The notes below the pieces were generated by a model, which worked only from the letters and a program-made list of their open reading frames with translations, was not told the origin of the DNA and searched no databases. From the NCBI RefSeq assembly GCF_014656215.1, contig NZ_BNBZ01000011.1, positions 62,001 to 126,000 of the forward strand: 64,000 nucleotides of DNA, written 5' to 3'. Below are positions 16,600 to 25,351 of the stretch, one piece after another. Both the position numbers and the translations under genes were made by a program. The first letter of the stretch is position 1, and every line of letters begins with the position of its first letter. Origin of the DNA: Streptomyces zaomyceticus (GTDB lineage: Bacteria > Actinomycetota > Actinomycetes > Streptomycetales > Streptomycetaceae).

Positions 16600-16636
16600 G
16601 ACGGCCCCCGGACCCGGCCGGGGTCCGGGGGCCGTC
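16600..16636. terminator. 16-bp perfect hairpin between convergent genes
   Basis: The arms 16600-16615 and 16621-16636 are exact reverse complements with a GGCCG loop, just after the ADP-ribosylglycohydrolase stop and just before the MFS gene stop on the other strand. Confidence 0.8.
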
Positions 16637-16645
16637 GGTGTGTCC

Positions 16646-18199
16646 TCAGGCCACCGGCCCGGCGGCCTCCGCGCGTCCGCTGAGCGCTTCCAGGTCGCTC
16701 TTGCGGACCCGGATCACCAGAACGGCCGTGACCAGCGCGATCAGGACCATCGCGACGGCGGCCGTGAAGGCCGAGGAGATGCCAGAGGTCAGCACCTCAT
16801 GGCCCCACGGCGGGGGAAGCTCCTTCGTCTTCATCGCCTCGGCCTGCTGCTCGGGCGTCGAGTTCGCGAGGAAGTTCGGCAGCTGCTTCTCGCCTTCCTC
16901 CCGGCTGGCCGTGCCGAAGACCGTGACCAGGATGGACAGGCCGAGCGAACCGCCCACCTGCTGCGTGGCGTTGAGCAGTCCTGACGCGGCGCCCGCCTCG
17001 TGCTGGGCCACTCCGGAGACGGCCGTGAGCGTGAGCGTCACGAAGTTGAGTCCCATGCCGAAGCCGAACAGGACCATGGGGCCGAGTACACCGCCGACGT
17101 AGCTGCTGTCCGAGTCGATGAACGTCAGCCAGAAGAGGCCCGCGCCCGTGATCGCCGAACCGCTCACCATGAACGGCTTGGGCCCGAGCGCCGGCAGCAG
17201 GCGCTGCGCGAGACCCGCACCGGTGCCGATCGCGACCGTGACGGGAAGGAAGGCGAGCCCGGACTGGATCGGGCTGTAGCCCAGCACTCCCTGGACCCAG
17301 AGCACGATGAAGAAGAACATGCCGAACATGGCGGCCGCCAGGCTGAGCATGATGATGTACGTGCCCGAGCGGTTGCGGTCCGCGAACATCCGGAGCGGGG
17401 TGATCGGCTCCTTGGCACGGGACTCCACGAGCGCGAAGGCCACGAGCAGGATGACCGCGGAGACGAAGGAGCCGATGGTCAGCGCGTCCTTCCAGCCCTC
17501 CTCGGATGCCCGGATGAACCCGTAGACCAGTGCGGCCATGCCGAGTGTCGAGGTCGTGGCGCCCGCGATGTCGAACCGGCCCGGGTGGCGCTCGGACTCC
17601 GCGATGTAGCGCGGGGCGAGGAAGGCGATCAGCAGGCCGATCGGGACGTTGACGAAGAGGACCCAGCGCCAGTCCAGCCACTCCGTCAGCATGCCGCCGG
17701 CGAGCAGACCGATCGCGCCACCGCCTGCGGAGACGGCGGCGAAGACGCCGAACGCCCGGTTGCGTTCCGGCCCTTCGGGGAAGGTCGTGGTGATCAGGGC
17801 GAGCGAGGTGGGTGAGGCGATGGCGCCTCCCACTCCCTGCAGGGCCCGCGCGGCGAGCAGGTGCCAGGGCTCCTGGGCGAAGCCTCCGAGGAGTGAGGCG
17901 AAGGTGAAGAGCAGGATGCCGGCGATGAACACCCGGCGACGTCCCAGGATGTCTCCCGCTCGCCCGCCGAGGAGCAGCAGGCCGCCGAAGGTGAGCGTGT
18001 AGGCGCTGAGTACCCACGACAGGTCGGTCGTCGAGAAGGAGAGCGCGTCCTGGATGTGCGGCAGTGCGATGTTCACGATGGTGGCGTCGAGGACGACCAT
18101 CAGCTGGCAGGCGGCGATGACGGTCAAGGCGATGCCAGGCCGGCCTCCGGCGCGTGCAGGCCCGTCCTTGGTCTGTGTGTCCACCGGAGAAGTTGTCAC
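16646..18199 (-). CDS. MFS multidrug exporter, DHA2 (14-TM, EmrB/QacA) type
   Basis: The 517-residue membrane protein has about 14 hydrophobic segments. Motif C-like and motif A features fit the DHA2 drug:proton antiporters: MVVLDATIVNIALPHI in the first helix, WVLSAYTLTFGGLLLLGGRAGDILGRRR, and RALQGVGGAIASPTSLALI. It should export a toxic compound using the proton gradient. The GTG start has GGGGGAT upstream. The divergent tetR and two operators with identical arms in the shared promoter region show that the pair is a regulated efflux module. The substrate cannot be predicted. Confidence 0.9.
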   Translation of the reverse strand: MTTSPVDTQTKDGPARAGGRPGIALTVIAACQLMVVLDATIVNIALPHIQDALSFSTTDLSWVLSAYTLTFGGLLLLGGRAGDILGRRRVFIAGILLFTFASLLGGFAQEPWHLLAARALQGVGGAIASPTSLALITTTFPEGPERNRAFGVFAAVSAGGGAIGLLAGGMLTEWLDWRWVLFVNVPIGLLIAFLAPRYIAESERHPGRFDIAGATTSTLGMAALVYGFIRASEEGWKDALTIGSFVSAVILLVAFALVESRAKEPITPLRMFADRNRSGTYIIMLSLAAAMFGMFFFIVLWVQGVLGYSPIQSGLAFLPVTVAIGTGAGLAQRLLPALGPKPFMVSGSAITGAGLFWLTFIDSDSSYVGGVLGPMVLFGFGMGLNFVTLTLTAVSGVAQHEAGAASGLLNATQQVGGSLGLSILVTVFGTASREEGEKQLPNFLANSTPEQQAEAMKTKELPPPWGHEVLTSGISSAFTAAVAMVLIALVTAVLVIRVRKSDLEALSGRAEAAGPVA

Positions 18200-18222
18200 T
18201 ATGGATCCCCCACGGAAGAATT

Positions 18223-18242
18223 AGTGAACGCACCCGTTCACT
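18223..18242. promoter_or_regulatory. TetR operator 1 (AGTGAACG-N4-CGTTCACT)
   Basis: Perfect 8-bp inverted repeat with a 4-bp spacer, 24 bp upstream of the MFS start. The arms are identical to those of the second site 46 bp away. Confidence 0.85.
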
Positions 18243-18268
18243 GTCGACCACGGTAGTGAGTCCCCCTC

Positions 18269-18288
18269 AGTGAACGCAACCGTTCACT
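18269..18288. promoter_or_regulatory. TetR operator 2 (AGTGAACG-N4-CGTTCACT)
   Basis: Same arms as operator 1, extended by one more matching base pair on each side. It lies 45 bp before the tetR start, so it is placed for autoregulation. Confidence 0.85.
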
Positions 18289-18332
18289 GGGCGCTGCCGA
18301 AGAACTGATATCGCCTCAACGGAGAGATCCTG

Positions 18333-18950
18333 ATGGTTACTTCGCGTTCCACGGCCGCCGCCCGGCCGGACGGGGCATCGCTCCGGCGCCGCGGGCCCGT
18401 CCTTGAACGGGCCATCCTGGAAGCCGCGCTCGATCAGCTGAGCAGCGTCGGCTGGAACGGCCTGACGATGGAGGGTGTCGCGGTCGGCGCGCAGACGGGC
18501 AAAGCCGCGGTGTACCGCCGCTGGCCGTCGAAGGAAGACCTCGTCGCCGACGCCCTCCAGGCCGGACTGCCGACGCTCGACGAGGCACCGGACCTCGGCC
18601 AGGTGCGCGACGACCTGTACGAGCTGTGTCTCCGAGTCCGGGACATCATGTACTCCAAGCCCGGCTTCGCCCTGCGCGCTGTGCTTCACGAATGCGATGC
18701 CGGGTCCGCCGAACGGTTCCACGTTCTGATCACCACGGGAGTGGTCGAGCCCTCGGCCCGCCTTGTCCGTGACGTGCTGCGGCGAGGAATCGCGCGGGGC
18801 GAGGTGCGGGCCGACGCGAACGACGATCTGGTGGTCGACGTCATTCCCGCCATGATGATGTACCGCTCCAAGGTGTGCGCAAGCGAATGGAGCGACGGCG
18901 AGATCGCCGATCTGATCGACCGGATCATGGTGCCGCTGCTGCGCCCCTGA
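18333..18950 (+). CDS. TetR-family repressor of the divergent MFS exporter
   Basis: The 205-residue protein has a TetR DNA-binding domain at about residues 25-70 (AALDQLSSVGWNGLTMEGVA and GKAAVYRRWPSKEDLV) and a C-terminal helical domain of the TetR_C_11-like kind. The ATG follows GGAGAGA at about five bases. It is divergent from the MFS exporter with two matched palindromes between them, so it should repress both until the exported drug binds. Confidence 0.87.
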   Translation: MVTSRSTAAARPDGASLRRRGPVLERAILEAALDQLSSVGWNGLTMEGVAVGAQTGKAAVYRRWPSKEDLVADALQAGLPTLDEAPDLGQVRDDLYELCLRVRDIMYSKPGFALRAVLHECDAGSAERFHVLITTGVVEPSARLVRDVLRRGIARGEVRADANDDLVVDVIPAMMMYRSKVCASEWSDGEIADLIDRIMVPLLRP

Positions 18951-19078
18951 CATGGACGGGACAGCCTCCGAGGGGTGGCGCGCCCCGGCCCGGACGGGCC
19001 GGTGCGGAGCCCCCTCGGGTGCTCGGCGGGAATCCGGGTATCGCACCCGGCGCCGAGCGGCGTAACCTGTCAGGCGCC

Positions 19079-19789
19079 ATGCCGTATGAACCACCCACCC
19101 ACACTGTCGAGCGATCGCTCCGTGCCACCACCGGTGCCAAGATCGTCGCCGGAGTCGACGAGGTCGGACGCGGAGCGTGGGCCGGCCCCGTCACCGTGTG
19201 CGCGGCCGTCACCGGCCTGCGCCGGGCGCCCGAGGGGCTCACCGACTCCAAACTGCTCACCCCCAAGCGCCGTACCGCGCTCGCCGCGGAGCTGGAGGGG
19301 TGGGTCACGGCGTACGCGCTCGGCGACGCCACCCCGCAGGAGATAGACGAGCTCGGCATGACCGCCGCACTGCGTCTGGCGGCGGTCCGGGCACTCGAAG
19401 GGCTCCCCGTGCGACCCGACGCGGTGATCCTTGACGGCAAGCACGACTATCTCGGCAGCCCCTGGCAGGTCCGCACGGTGATCAAGGGCGACCAGTCCTG
19501 CATCGCAGTGGCCGCCGCCTCCGTCATCGCCAAGGTCCGGCGGGACGCCGTCATGGCGGAGCTGGAGACCGGGGCCGAGGGGTACGCGGCGTACGCCTTC
19601 GGTGCCAACGCGGGCTACCCTTCGCCGGTCCACAAAGCGGCGCTCGAAGAGCTGGGGCCCACCCCTCACCACCGACTCTCCTGGTCGTACCTGGACGCGA
19701 TGCCCAGGTGGCGCCACCTCAAAAAGGTCCGCCTCTCCGCCGAGGCGGCCGCGCTGGAAAGCGGGGGCCAACTCGGCTTCGACTTCTGA
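19079..19789 (+). CDS. rnhB: Ribonuclease HII
   Basis: The 236-residue enzyme removes ribonucleotides and RNA primers from DNA. The catalytic acidic residues are visible: Asp27 and Glu28 in VAGVDEVGRG, Asp119 in AVILDGKHD and Asp156 in SVIAKVRRDAVM. The ATG is placed 10 bases after a TAACCT -10-like box with no ribosome site, consistent with leaderless expression. The longer open frame upstream (to 18875) overlaps the tetR gene and lacks conservation. It is followed by an unknown gene on the same strand. Confidence 0.95.
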   Translation: MPYEPPTHTVERSLRATTGAKIVAGVDEVGRGAWAGPVTVCAAVTGLRRAPEGLTDSKLLTPKRRTALAAELEGWVTAYALGDATPQEIDELGMTAALRLAAVRALEGLPVRPDAVILDGKHDYLGSPWQVRTVIKGDQSCIAVAAASVIAKVRRDAVMAELETGAEGYAAYAFGANAGYPSPVHKAALEELGPTPHHRLSWSYLDAMPRWRHLKKVRLSAEAAALESGGQLGFDF

Positions 19790-19895
19790 ACTTCCGGTCG
19801 CGGAGCCCCTTCTCAGGGGCTCCCACGCGGCCGGGGCGCACCTGTGCGCCCACCCGCCGGTGCTTCTCGCAGCGGCGTTTGATAGACATCCACTC

Positions 19896-20516
19896 ATGCC
19901 TCTCATCCCCGAGGAGCCTCAGATTCACGAGAGCGCCCAGGGTCCCCGCGCCACCGCGTCGACCCCCCGTCCCGTACCCGGCCCGCGTTCCGCGGCCTCA
20001 CCGCGTCCCGGACGTCCTGTTCCGGGACCCCCCAGGCCCGCTGCCCCGGCGCAGCGTCCGCACCCCGGTGCCGCGCCTGCTCCGGCGAACACCCCGGAGA
20101 ATCGTTCCGAACAGCGATCCACGCCGCAGCTCCAGCTGATCCCGGCTCCCGTCGACGGTGCGCTCGACGCCGCCGAAGAGGCCCTGGACCTGCTCCTGGA
20201 GAACGGCCGGGCACCGGGCGAGGTCCTGGTGCTCACCACCGGCGACCCGCACCCGTGGACCACGCACGAGCTGTCCTTCGGCGAGGCGCCCTACTGGGCC
20301 CAGCAGGCCACCGGTGACGACGTGTTCTTCGCGCACGCCGCCTCCGTGGAAAAGGTCACCGCCCGTCCCGTGGTCATCGTCGCCGTCAACGGCGGAGACG
20401 ACGAGACCGCCGCCAAGGTCCTGCCGTCGGCGCTGGCCCGTGCCGGCGCGCTGCTCGTCGTGTGTGGTGACCCGCAGCGCGTCACCACGCTCCTCGGGGC
20501 AGGCGCCGGAGTCTGA
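19896..20516 (+). CDS. Conserved hypothetical protein with Pro-rich N-terminus
   Basis: The 206-residue protein was not recognised. Residues 1-75 are Pro/Arg/Ala-rich and probably disordered. Residues 75-206 form a compact alpha/beta segment with DAAEEALDLLLENGRAPGEVLVLTTGD, ELSFGEAPYWAQQA, DVFFAHAASV and RPVVIVAVNGG. The strand-loop pattern resembles the C-terminal part of UvrD-like helicases (VLVLTTGD followed by a polar loop), but there is no Walker A or other helicase core. The ATG at 19896 is the first start after rnhB; a TAGACA box about nine bases before it hints at a leaderless transcript. Position between rnhB and recQ suggests, weakly, a DNA-related role. Confidence 0.6.
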   Translation: MPLIPEEPQIHESAQGPRATASTPRPVPGPRSAASPRPGRPVPGPPRPAAPAQRPHPGAAPAPANTPENRSEQRSTPQLQLIPAPVDGALDAAEEALDLLLENGRAPGEVLVLTTGDPHPWTTHELSFGEAPYWAQQATGDDVFFAHAASVEKVTARPVVIVAVNGGDDETAAKVLPSALARAGALLVVCGDPQRVTTLLGAGAGV

Positions 20517-20574
20517 CCGACCGCCCCTCCGCCGGGCCGAACCGGGCCCGGCGGGGGCCGTCGCCGTTCACGAT

Positions 20575-21204
20575 TCAGCGTGCGGCGGCCCGGCGCAGGG
20601 GTTCGGTCGCACCGCTCGCGGTGCGAGGAGTCAGCAGCCCCAGCTCCGCCGGCGCGTCGTCGAGCGGCAGCGGGGGCGAGTCGGAGCTCGGCCGTCGGCC
20701 GCCCCGCCCCTCACCGAGCACCTGCCAGCCCGCGCGGGTCAACGTGATGTACGCGCCGCAGCGGAGCCCGTGCAGGGTGCAGGCGTCCCGGAGCCCCCAC
20801 ATCCAGGCTCCGTCCTCCTCCGTCCAGCGCTCGTCACCCTCACGGCAGTAGAGCAGGACCGCGGTCCGTACGGGCGTGCGCCTGCGGAGGTCGTGCGGAA
20901 TGACCCGCCGCAGATGCGCGAGCAGCGCGTTGCGGAAGTCCCAGCCGTCCGCCGGGGAGGGGCGCCGGACGAACGAGGCGCTGGCGGCCAGTCGTTCCTC
21001 GTGGTCCAGGACGGCGAGGACCGCCATCGAGGGCGTGGGTGTGTGACGCGAGTGCAGGCCGCTGACGACCTCTCGCGGATTGCGCAGCAGCGGGATCCCC
21101 GCCGCGGACCACTCGGCCGGTTCGAGTATCCGAGCGAGGCGGTTGGCGGACTCGGACGAAGATCTGAGCGAGGTGGCTGTGGGCGGAGCGAATCCGAGGG
21201 TCAC
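20575..21204 (-). CDS. Conserved hypothetical protein next to recQ
   Basis: The 209-residue protein has no motif I can name. It has a middle segment with HTPTPSMAVLAVLDHEERLAASASF, a basic HLRRVIPHDLRRRTPVRTAVLLYCREGD stretch and WTEEDGAWMWGLRDACTLHGLRCGAYITLT (quoted in pieces), ending in a low-complexity tail. The GTG start is preceded by GGGAGG at about four bases. It lies 228 bp downstream of recQ on the same strand. The Trp/Cys-rich centre suggests a folded alpha/beta domain; function unknown. Confidence 0.6.
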   Translation of the reverse strand: MTLGFAPPTATSLRSSSESANRLARILEPAEWSAAGIPLLRNPREVVSGLHSRHTPTPSMAVLAVLDHEERLAASASFVRRPSPADGWDFRNALLAHLRRVIPHDLRRRTPVRTAVLLYCREGDERWTEEDGAWMWGLRDACTLHGLRCGAYITLTRAGWQVLGEGRGGRRPSSDSPPLPLDDAPAELGLLTPRTASGATEPLRRAAAR

Positions 21205-21432
21205 GGTCCTCCCTTCGGATACACGCCCGCTAGGCGGGCAAGGTCGGGTGAGGGCGCACCACGGCACAGTCCTTCCGGGCCGCTGACGGGCCGTGCGGGG
21301 CGGTCTCCCAATTCTTGCTGGCCCGTGCGCGAGCGGCAACGAGCAATTGAGGCCGCTGACGGGAATGAGTCGGAATGCCTCTCATATCCCTGCCCAGTTG
21401 CCCATTGTTCACTCCCCGTTTGCTCTCCTGTC

Positions 21433-23616
21433 TCACCCCTGGACGGCGAGCACCAGCGGAAACACCCCTTCCGCTCCGGCCCGCCGCAGCAACCTCGCCG
21501 CGACCGCCAGGGTCCACCCGCTGTCGGACAGGTCGTCCACGAGGAGAACCGGCCCGCCGGCTTCGGCCAGCCGGCCCGCCAGCTCGGCGGAGACCGTCAG
21601 GGTCCGCTGCAACCCGACCACGCGCTGGGCGCTGTTGGTCCGGGACAGGCGCAGCTCCTCCGCCTCGGGCGCGTACTCCACCGCACCGAGCAGGGGCAAC
21701 CTGCCGATCTCGGCGATCCGCTGCCCGAGCGAACCCACCAGTCGCGGCCTGCGCTGGGAGGCGACCGTGACCACACCGGCCGGCCGGGCCGGGGCGTCCG
21801 ACGCCCCGGAGGCCCAACCTCCCGGCCCCTTGGCCCAGTCGGCGAGCACATGCACCACCGCCTGCACGACGTCGTCCGGTACCGCACCGTCCGGAGCGGT
21901 GTCGGCCAGCAGCGGACGCAGCCGGTTGCCCCAGCCGATGTCCGAGAGCCGCCCCAGCGCCCGGCCGCCGAACGCCTGCTCGCCGAGTGGGATACGGCCC
22001 TTCAGATCGACCCCGACCGCGGCGAGACCCGTCGGCCACATCTTCCGCGGTTCCACCTCCACGCCCGGCCGGCCCAACTCGCCCTTGGCGGCGTCCAGTG
22101 CCGCGTCGGACACCTTCGGATCGAAGCGGTTCCCCGCGCAGTTGTCGCAGCGGCCGCACGGAGCGGCCTCCTCGTCGTCCAGCTGGCGCCGCAGGAACTC
22201 CATGCGGCACCCCGTCGCCGCCGCGTAGTCGCGCATCGCCTGCTGCTCGGCAGCCCGCTGCCGCGCCACCCACGCGTACCGCTCCGTGTCGTAGACCCAG
22301 GGCCGGCCGGTGCTCTCCCAGCCGCCCTTCACCCGGTGCACCGCGCCGTCCACGTCGAGCACCTTGAGCATCGTCTCCAGCCGGGTCCTGCGCAGCTCCA
22401 CCAAGGGCTCGAGCGCGGGCAGGGACAGCGGCCGGCCCGCCTGCGCGAGCACGTCGATCGTGCGGCGCACCTGCTCCTCCGGAGGGAAGGCGACCGAGGC
22501 GAAGTAGCGCCAGATCGCCTCGTCCTCCTGCCCGGGAAGCAGAAGCACCTCCGCGTGCTCCACACCTCGCCCGGCCCGGCCGACCTGCTGGTAGTACGCG
22601 ATCGGGGAGGAGGGCGATCCGAGATGCACCACGAAGCCCAGGTCGGGCTTGTCGAACCCCATGCCCAGGGCCGAGGTCGCCACGAGGGCCTTGACCCGGT
22701 TGGCCTGGAGATCGTCCTCCGCCTGCTGCCGGTCGGCGTTCTCCGTACGGCCCGTGTACGAGGAGACCGTGTGCCCGCACTGGCGCAGATAGGCCGTGAC
22801 CTCGTCGGCCGCGGCGACCGTCAGGGTGTAGATGATCCCGGAGCCGGGCAGCTCGTGGAGGTGATCGGCGAGCCAGGCCAGCCGATGGGCCGCGTCCGGC
22901 AGCCGGACCACTCCCAGACTCAGGCTCTCCCGGTCCAGCGGCCCGCGCAGCACCAGGGCGTCCGTGCCGGCCCCCGTACCCAGCTGCTCGGCCACGTCCG
23001 CCGTCACCCGGGCGTTCGCCGTGGCGGTGGTGGCCAGGACCGGAACCCCGGACGGCAGGTCGGCCAGCATGGTGCGCAACCTGCGGTAGTCCGGCCGGAA
23101 GTCGTGTCCCCAGTCCGAGATGCAGTGTGCCTCGTCGACCACGAGCAGGCCGGTGGCGGCCGCGAGCCGGGGGAGCACCTGGTCGCGGAAGTCGGGATTG
23201 TTGAGCCGCTCCGGGCTCACCAGGAGCACGTCCACCTCGCCGGCGGACACCTCCTCCTGGACCGTGTCCCACTCCTCCGTGTTCGACGAGTTGATCGTCC
23301 GGGCGCGAATGCCCGCCCGCGCGGCCGCCTCCACCTGGTTGCGCATCAGCGCGAGCAGCGGAGAGACGATGACGGTGGGGCCGCTGCCGCGCTCGCGGAG
23401 CAGCGAGGTCGCGACGAAGTACACGGCCGACTTGCCCCAGCCGGTCCGCTGCACCACCAGGGCCCGCCGGTGGTCGGCGACCAGGGCCTCGATGGCCCGC
23501 CACTGGTCCTCGCGCAGTCTCGCGCGGCCGGTCGGGTCCGAGACGAGACGGGCGAGCACGGCATCGGCGGCGGTCCGGAGCGCGGCGCGGTCTTCCAGCG
23601 GGTCTGCGTGGGTCAT
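21433..23616 (-). CDS. recQ: RecQ-type DNA helicase with C-terminal phosphoribosyltransferase-like domain
   Basis: The 727-residue protein starts with a RecQ helicase: Q-motif region LREDQWRAIEA, Walker A QRTGWGKSAV (about 56-65), DEAHCISDWGHDFRP (161 on), ATSALGMGFDKPDLG and the motif VI segment QQVGRAGRGVEHA. A zinc-binding cysteine set CRMEFLRRQL...CGRCDNC follows. The last about 60 residues are not RecQ: VLLVDDLSDSGWTL (from residue 690) is the PRPP-binding loop of type I phosphoribosyltransferases, followed by ARLLRRAGAEGVFPLVLA. This fusion recurs in actinobacteria to my knowledge, but its activity is unclear. The ATG has GGAGG only one base before it, so a TTG four codons upstream is possible. 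Confidence 0.87.
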   Translation of the reverse strand: MTHADPLEDRAALRTAADAVLARLVSDPTGRARLREDQWRAIEALVADHRRALVVQRTGWGKSAVYFVATSLLRERGSGPTVIVSPLLALMRNQVEAAARAGIRARTINSSNTEEWDTVQEEVSAGEVDVLLVSPERLNNPDFRDQVLPRLAAATGLLVVDEAHCISDWGHDFRPDYRRLRTMLADLPSGVPVLATTATANARVTADVAEQLGTGAGTDALVLRGPLDRESLSLGVVRLPDAAHRLAWLADHLHELPGSGIIYTLTVAAADEVTAYLRQCGHTVSSYTGRTENADRQQAEDDLQANRVKALVATSALGMGFDKPDLGFVVHLGSPSSPIAYYQQVGRAGRGVEHAEVLLLPGQEDEAIWRYFASVAFPPEEQVRRTIDVLAQAGRPLSLPALEPLVELRRTRLETMLKVLDVDGAVHRVKGGWESTGRPWVYDTERYAWVARQRAAEQQAMRDYAAATGCRMEFLRRQLDDEEAAPCGRCDNCAGNRFDPKVSDAALDAAKGELGRPGVEVEPRKMWPTGLAAVGVDLKGRIPLGEQAFGGRALGRLSDIGWGNRLRPLLADTAPDGAVPDDVVQAVVHVLADWAKGPGGWASGASDAPARPAGVVTVASQRRPRLVGSLGQRIAEIGRLPLLGAVEYAPEAEELRLSRTNSAQRVVGLQRTLTVSAELAGRLAEAGGPVLLVDDLSDSGWTLAVAARLLRRAGAEGVFPLVLAVQG

Positions 23617-23757
23617 GCCTCCATGCAACCCGATGCCTCGGACATCGCGCGAATGAGCACCGAACCTGTGGACAACTCGACGAGGGACGGAAGGCCCGTT
23701 CCGGGAGTTATCCACAGGGGTTTCGGAATTCGGGAGATCACGAGACCGTCCTGACCC

Positions 23758-25236
23758 ATGAACGCGAATCAGCACGAATCCAGCGGACTCTCCCGTACCC
23801 AGCAGATCACCCTGCGCGGCCCGGCGGAACTGGCGGACGCCCTGCCCTTCATGCTGGGCTTCCACCCCACCGACTCCGTGGTCCTGGTCGCCCTGCACGG
23901 CGAGCGCGGACGCTTCGGCGGCCGGGTCAGGCTCGGCATTCCGCGCTCACCACGTGAATGGGCGTCCACCGCCGACCATCTCGCCGAATGCCTCGTCGAG
24001 GGCGGCAGCAGGAGCGGCACCCGACCGGACGGCATCGTCGTCTTCCTCTGCCAGGACCCCGCGGCGGGGGAGACGGGTCGCAGGGTCATGGAACGCCTGC
24101 GCCCCTTCGCGCAGCGGCTTCGTACGGCCTGCGGCGCCCTCGACATCCCGGTCTACGAAGCCCTCTGCATCTCCGACGGTCTCTACTTCTCCTACTGCTG
24201 CCCCGACGCGCGGTGCTGCCCGCCCGACGGCACTCCGCTCGCCCTCAGCGGTACGTCGGTGATGGCGGCGGCCGCGGCGTACGCCGGAGTCCGGCTCCGG
24301 GGCTCCCTGCGGGACATGGAGGGCCGGTTCAAGCCCACCGGTGGCCCCGGGGAGGAGGAGCAGCGGGCGGCACTGGACACGACCGCCGCCTCGATCGTTC
24401 CCCGGATCCTCGAGGACGCCGAAGGCAAGGGACGGGAGGAGGTGCGCGAGACGACGCTGCGACTCGCCCGCGGGATCCTCCGCCGGTTCGTCGACGCCAA
24501 GGGCAAGGAGAGCCCGGAGGCCCCGACCGGCCAGGCCACCCCGACCGGTCCGCATCACGCGACCGGCGGTGGCACCGCTCCGACCACGCGGACGAACGCA
24601 CCGACGAACGCGCGGAGGAACCCCGTCGGAACGGCCGAGGGCGACGCGGCCGACGACGCCCTGGTCGAGGCCGGCGAAGCCGCCGCGCTGATCCTCGGCC
24701 TCCAGGACCGGGTCACCCGGGACCGTGCCGCCGAATGGATGGAGGGCTGGGAGGCCACGGCGGCCCTGCGGCTCTGGCGCGTACTGGCCAGGCGCTGCGT
24801 CAAGCCCTACCAGGAGCACGCCGCCGCGCCCCTCGCCCTCGCGGGCTGGGTCGCCTGGTCCACCGGCGACGAGCCGACCGCCCGGGTCGCTCTCGGGCTC
24901 GCGCTCGACGCCGACCCCGAATACGTCTTCGCGCGGCTGCTGCACCAGGCGTGCAACGAAGGGCTCGACCCCGAGTCGCTCCGCTCCTGCCTGCGGGCCG
25001 AGCGGGACACCAGGACCACCCCCGAGCAGGCCGCCCTCTCCGCCACCCGACAGGTCCGGATGCGTACCGCCCGCCCGCAGGGCACCCGGCAGACCCTCCG
25101 GAAGCCCGGCCGTCGTACGGGTGGCGGGGAGCGCCGGTCGACGGCAGGAGTCCGGCCCGGCGGGCCCGCCGCGGGGAAGCCGGGAAGCGGAGCCCCGAAG
25201 AGCGGAGGGCAGCGCGGGACCAGGAGCGGACGGTGA
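23758..25236 (+). CDS. DUF4192 domain protein
   Basis: The 492-residue protein opens with the DUF4192 pattern: ITLRGPAELADALPFMLGFHPTDSVVLVAL, then a long domain with DGIVVFLCQDP, IPVYEALCISDGLYFSYCC and, near the C-terminus, EHAAAPLALAGWVAWSTGDEPTARVAL (given in parts). The middle (about residues 245-300) is a Thr/Pro-rich linker and the last about 60 residues are basic and disordered. DUF4192 proteins are common in Actinobacteria and have no established function. It is divergent from recQ with 141 bp between the starts and its stop precedes the next same-strand gene by 115 bp. Confidence 0.85.
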   Translation: MNANQHESSGLSRTQQITLRGPAELADALPFMLGFHPTDSVVLVALHGERGRFGGRVRLGIPRSPREWASTADHLAECLVEGGSRSGTRPDGIVVFLCQDPAAGETGRRVMERLRPFAQRLRTACGALDIPVYEALCISDGLYFSYCCPDARCCPPDGTPLALSGTSVMAAAAAYAGVRLRGSLRDMEGRFKPTGGPGEEEQRAALDTTAASIVPRILEDAEGKGREEVRETTLRLARGILRRFVDAKGKESPEAPTGQATPTGPHHATGGGTAPTTRTNAPTNARRNPVGTAEGDAADDALVEAGEAAALILGLQDRVTRDRAAEWMEGWEATAALRLWRVLARRCVKPYQEHAAAPLALAGWVAWSTGDEPTARVALGLALDADPEYVFARLLHQACNEGLDPESLRSCLRAERDTRTTPEQAALSATRQVRMRTARPQGTRQTLRKPGRRTGGGERRSTAGVRPGGPAAGKPGSGAPKSGGQRGTRSGR

Positions 25237-25351
25237 CGGCCGTGACCCCGCCGCCCGCCGACGCGTTCAGCTCTCTGGCGGCATCGTCCGAACCGTGCCG
25301 CCGACACCCCGCCGGCCGCCCGGTCCGCACAGAGAGCACCCCGTACCCGCC

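Noticed and set aside
20158..23754. 1198-codon plus-strand frame over recQ
   Set aside because: No motif; shadow of recQ and neighbours.
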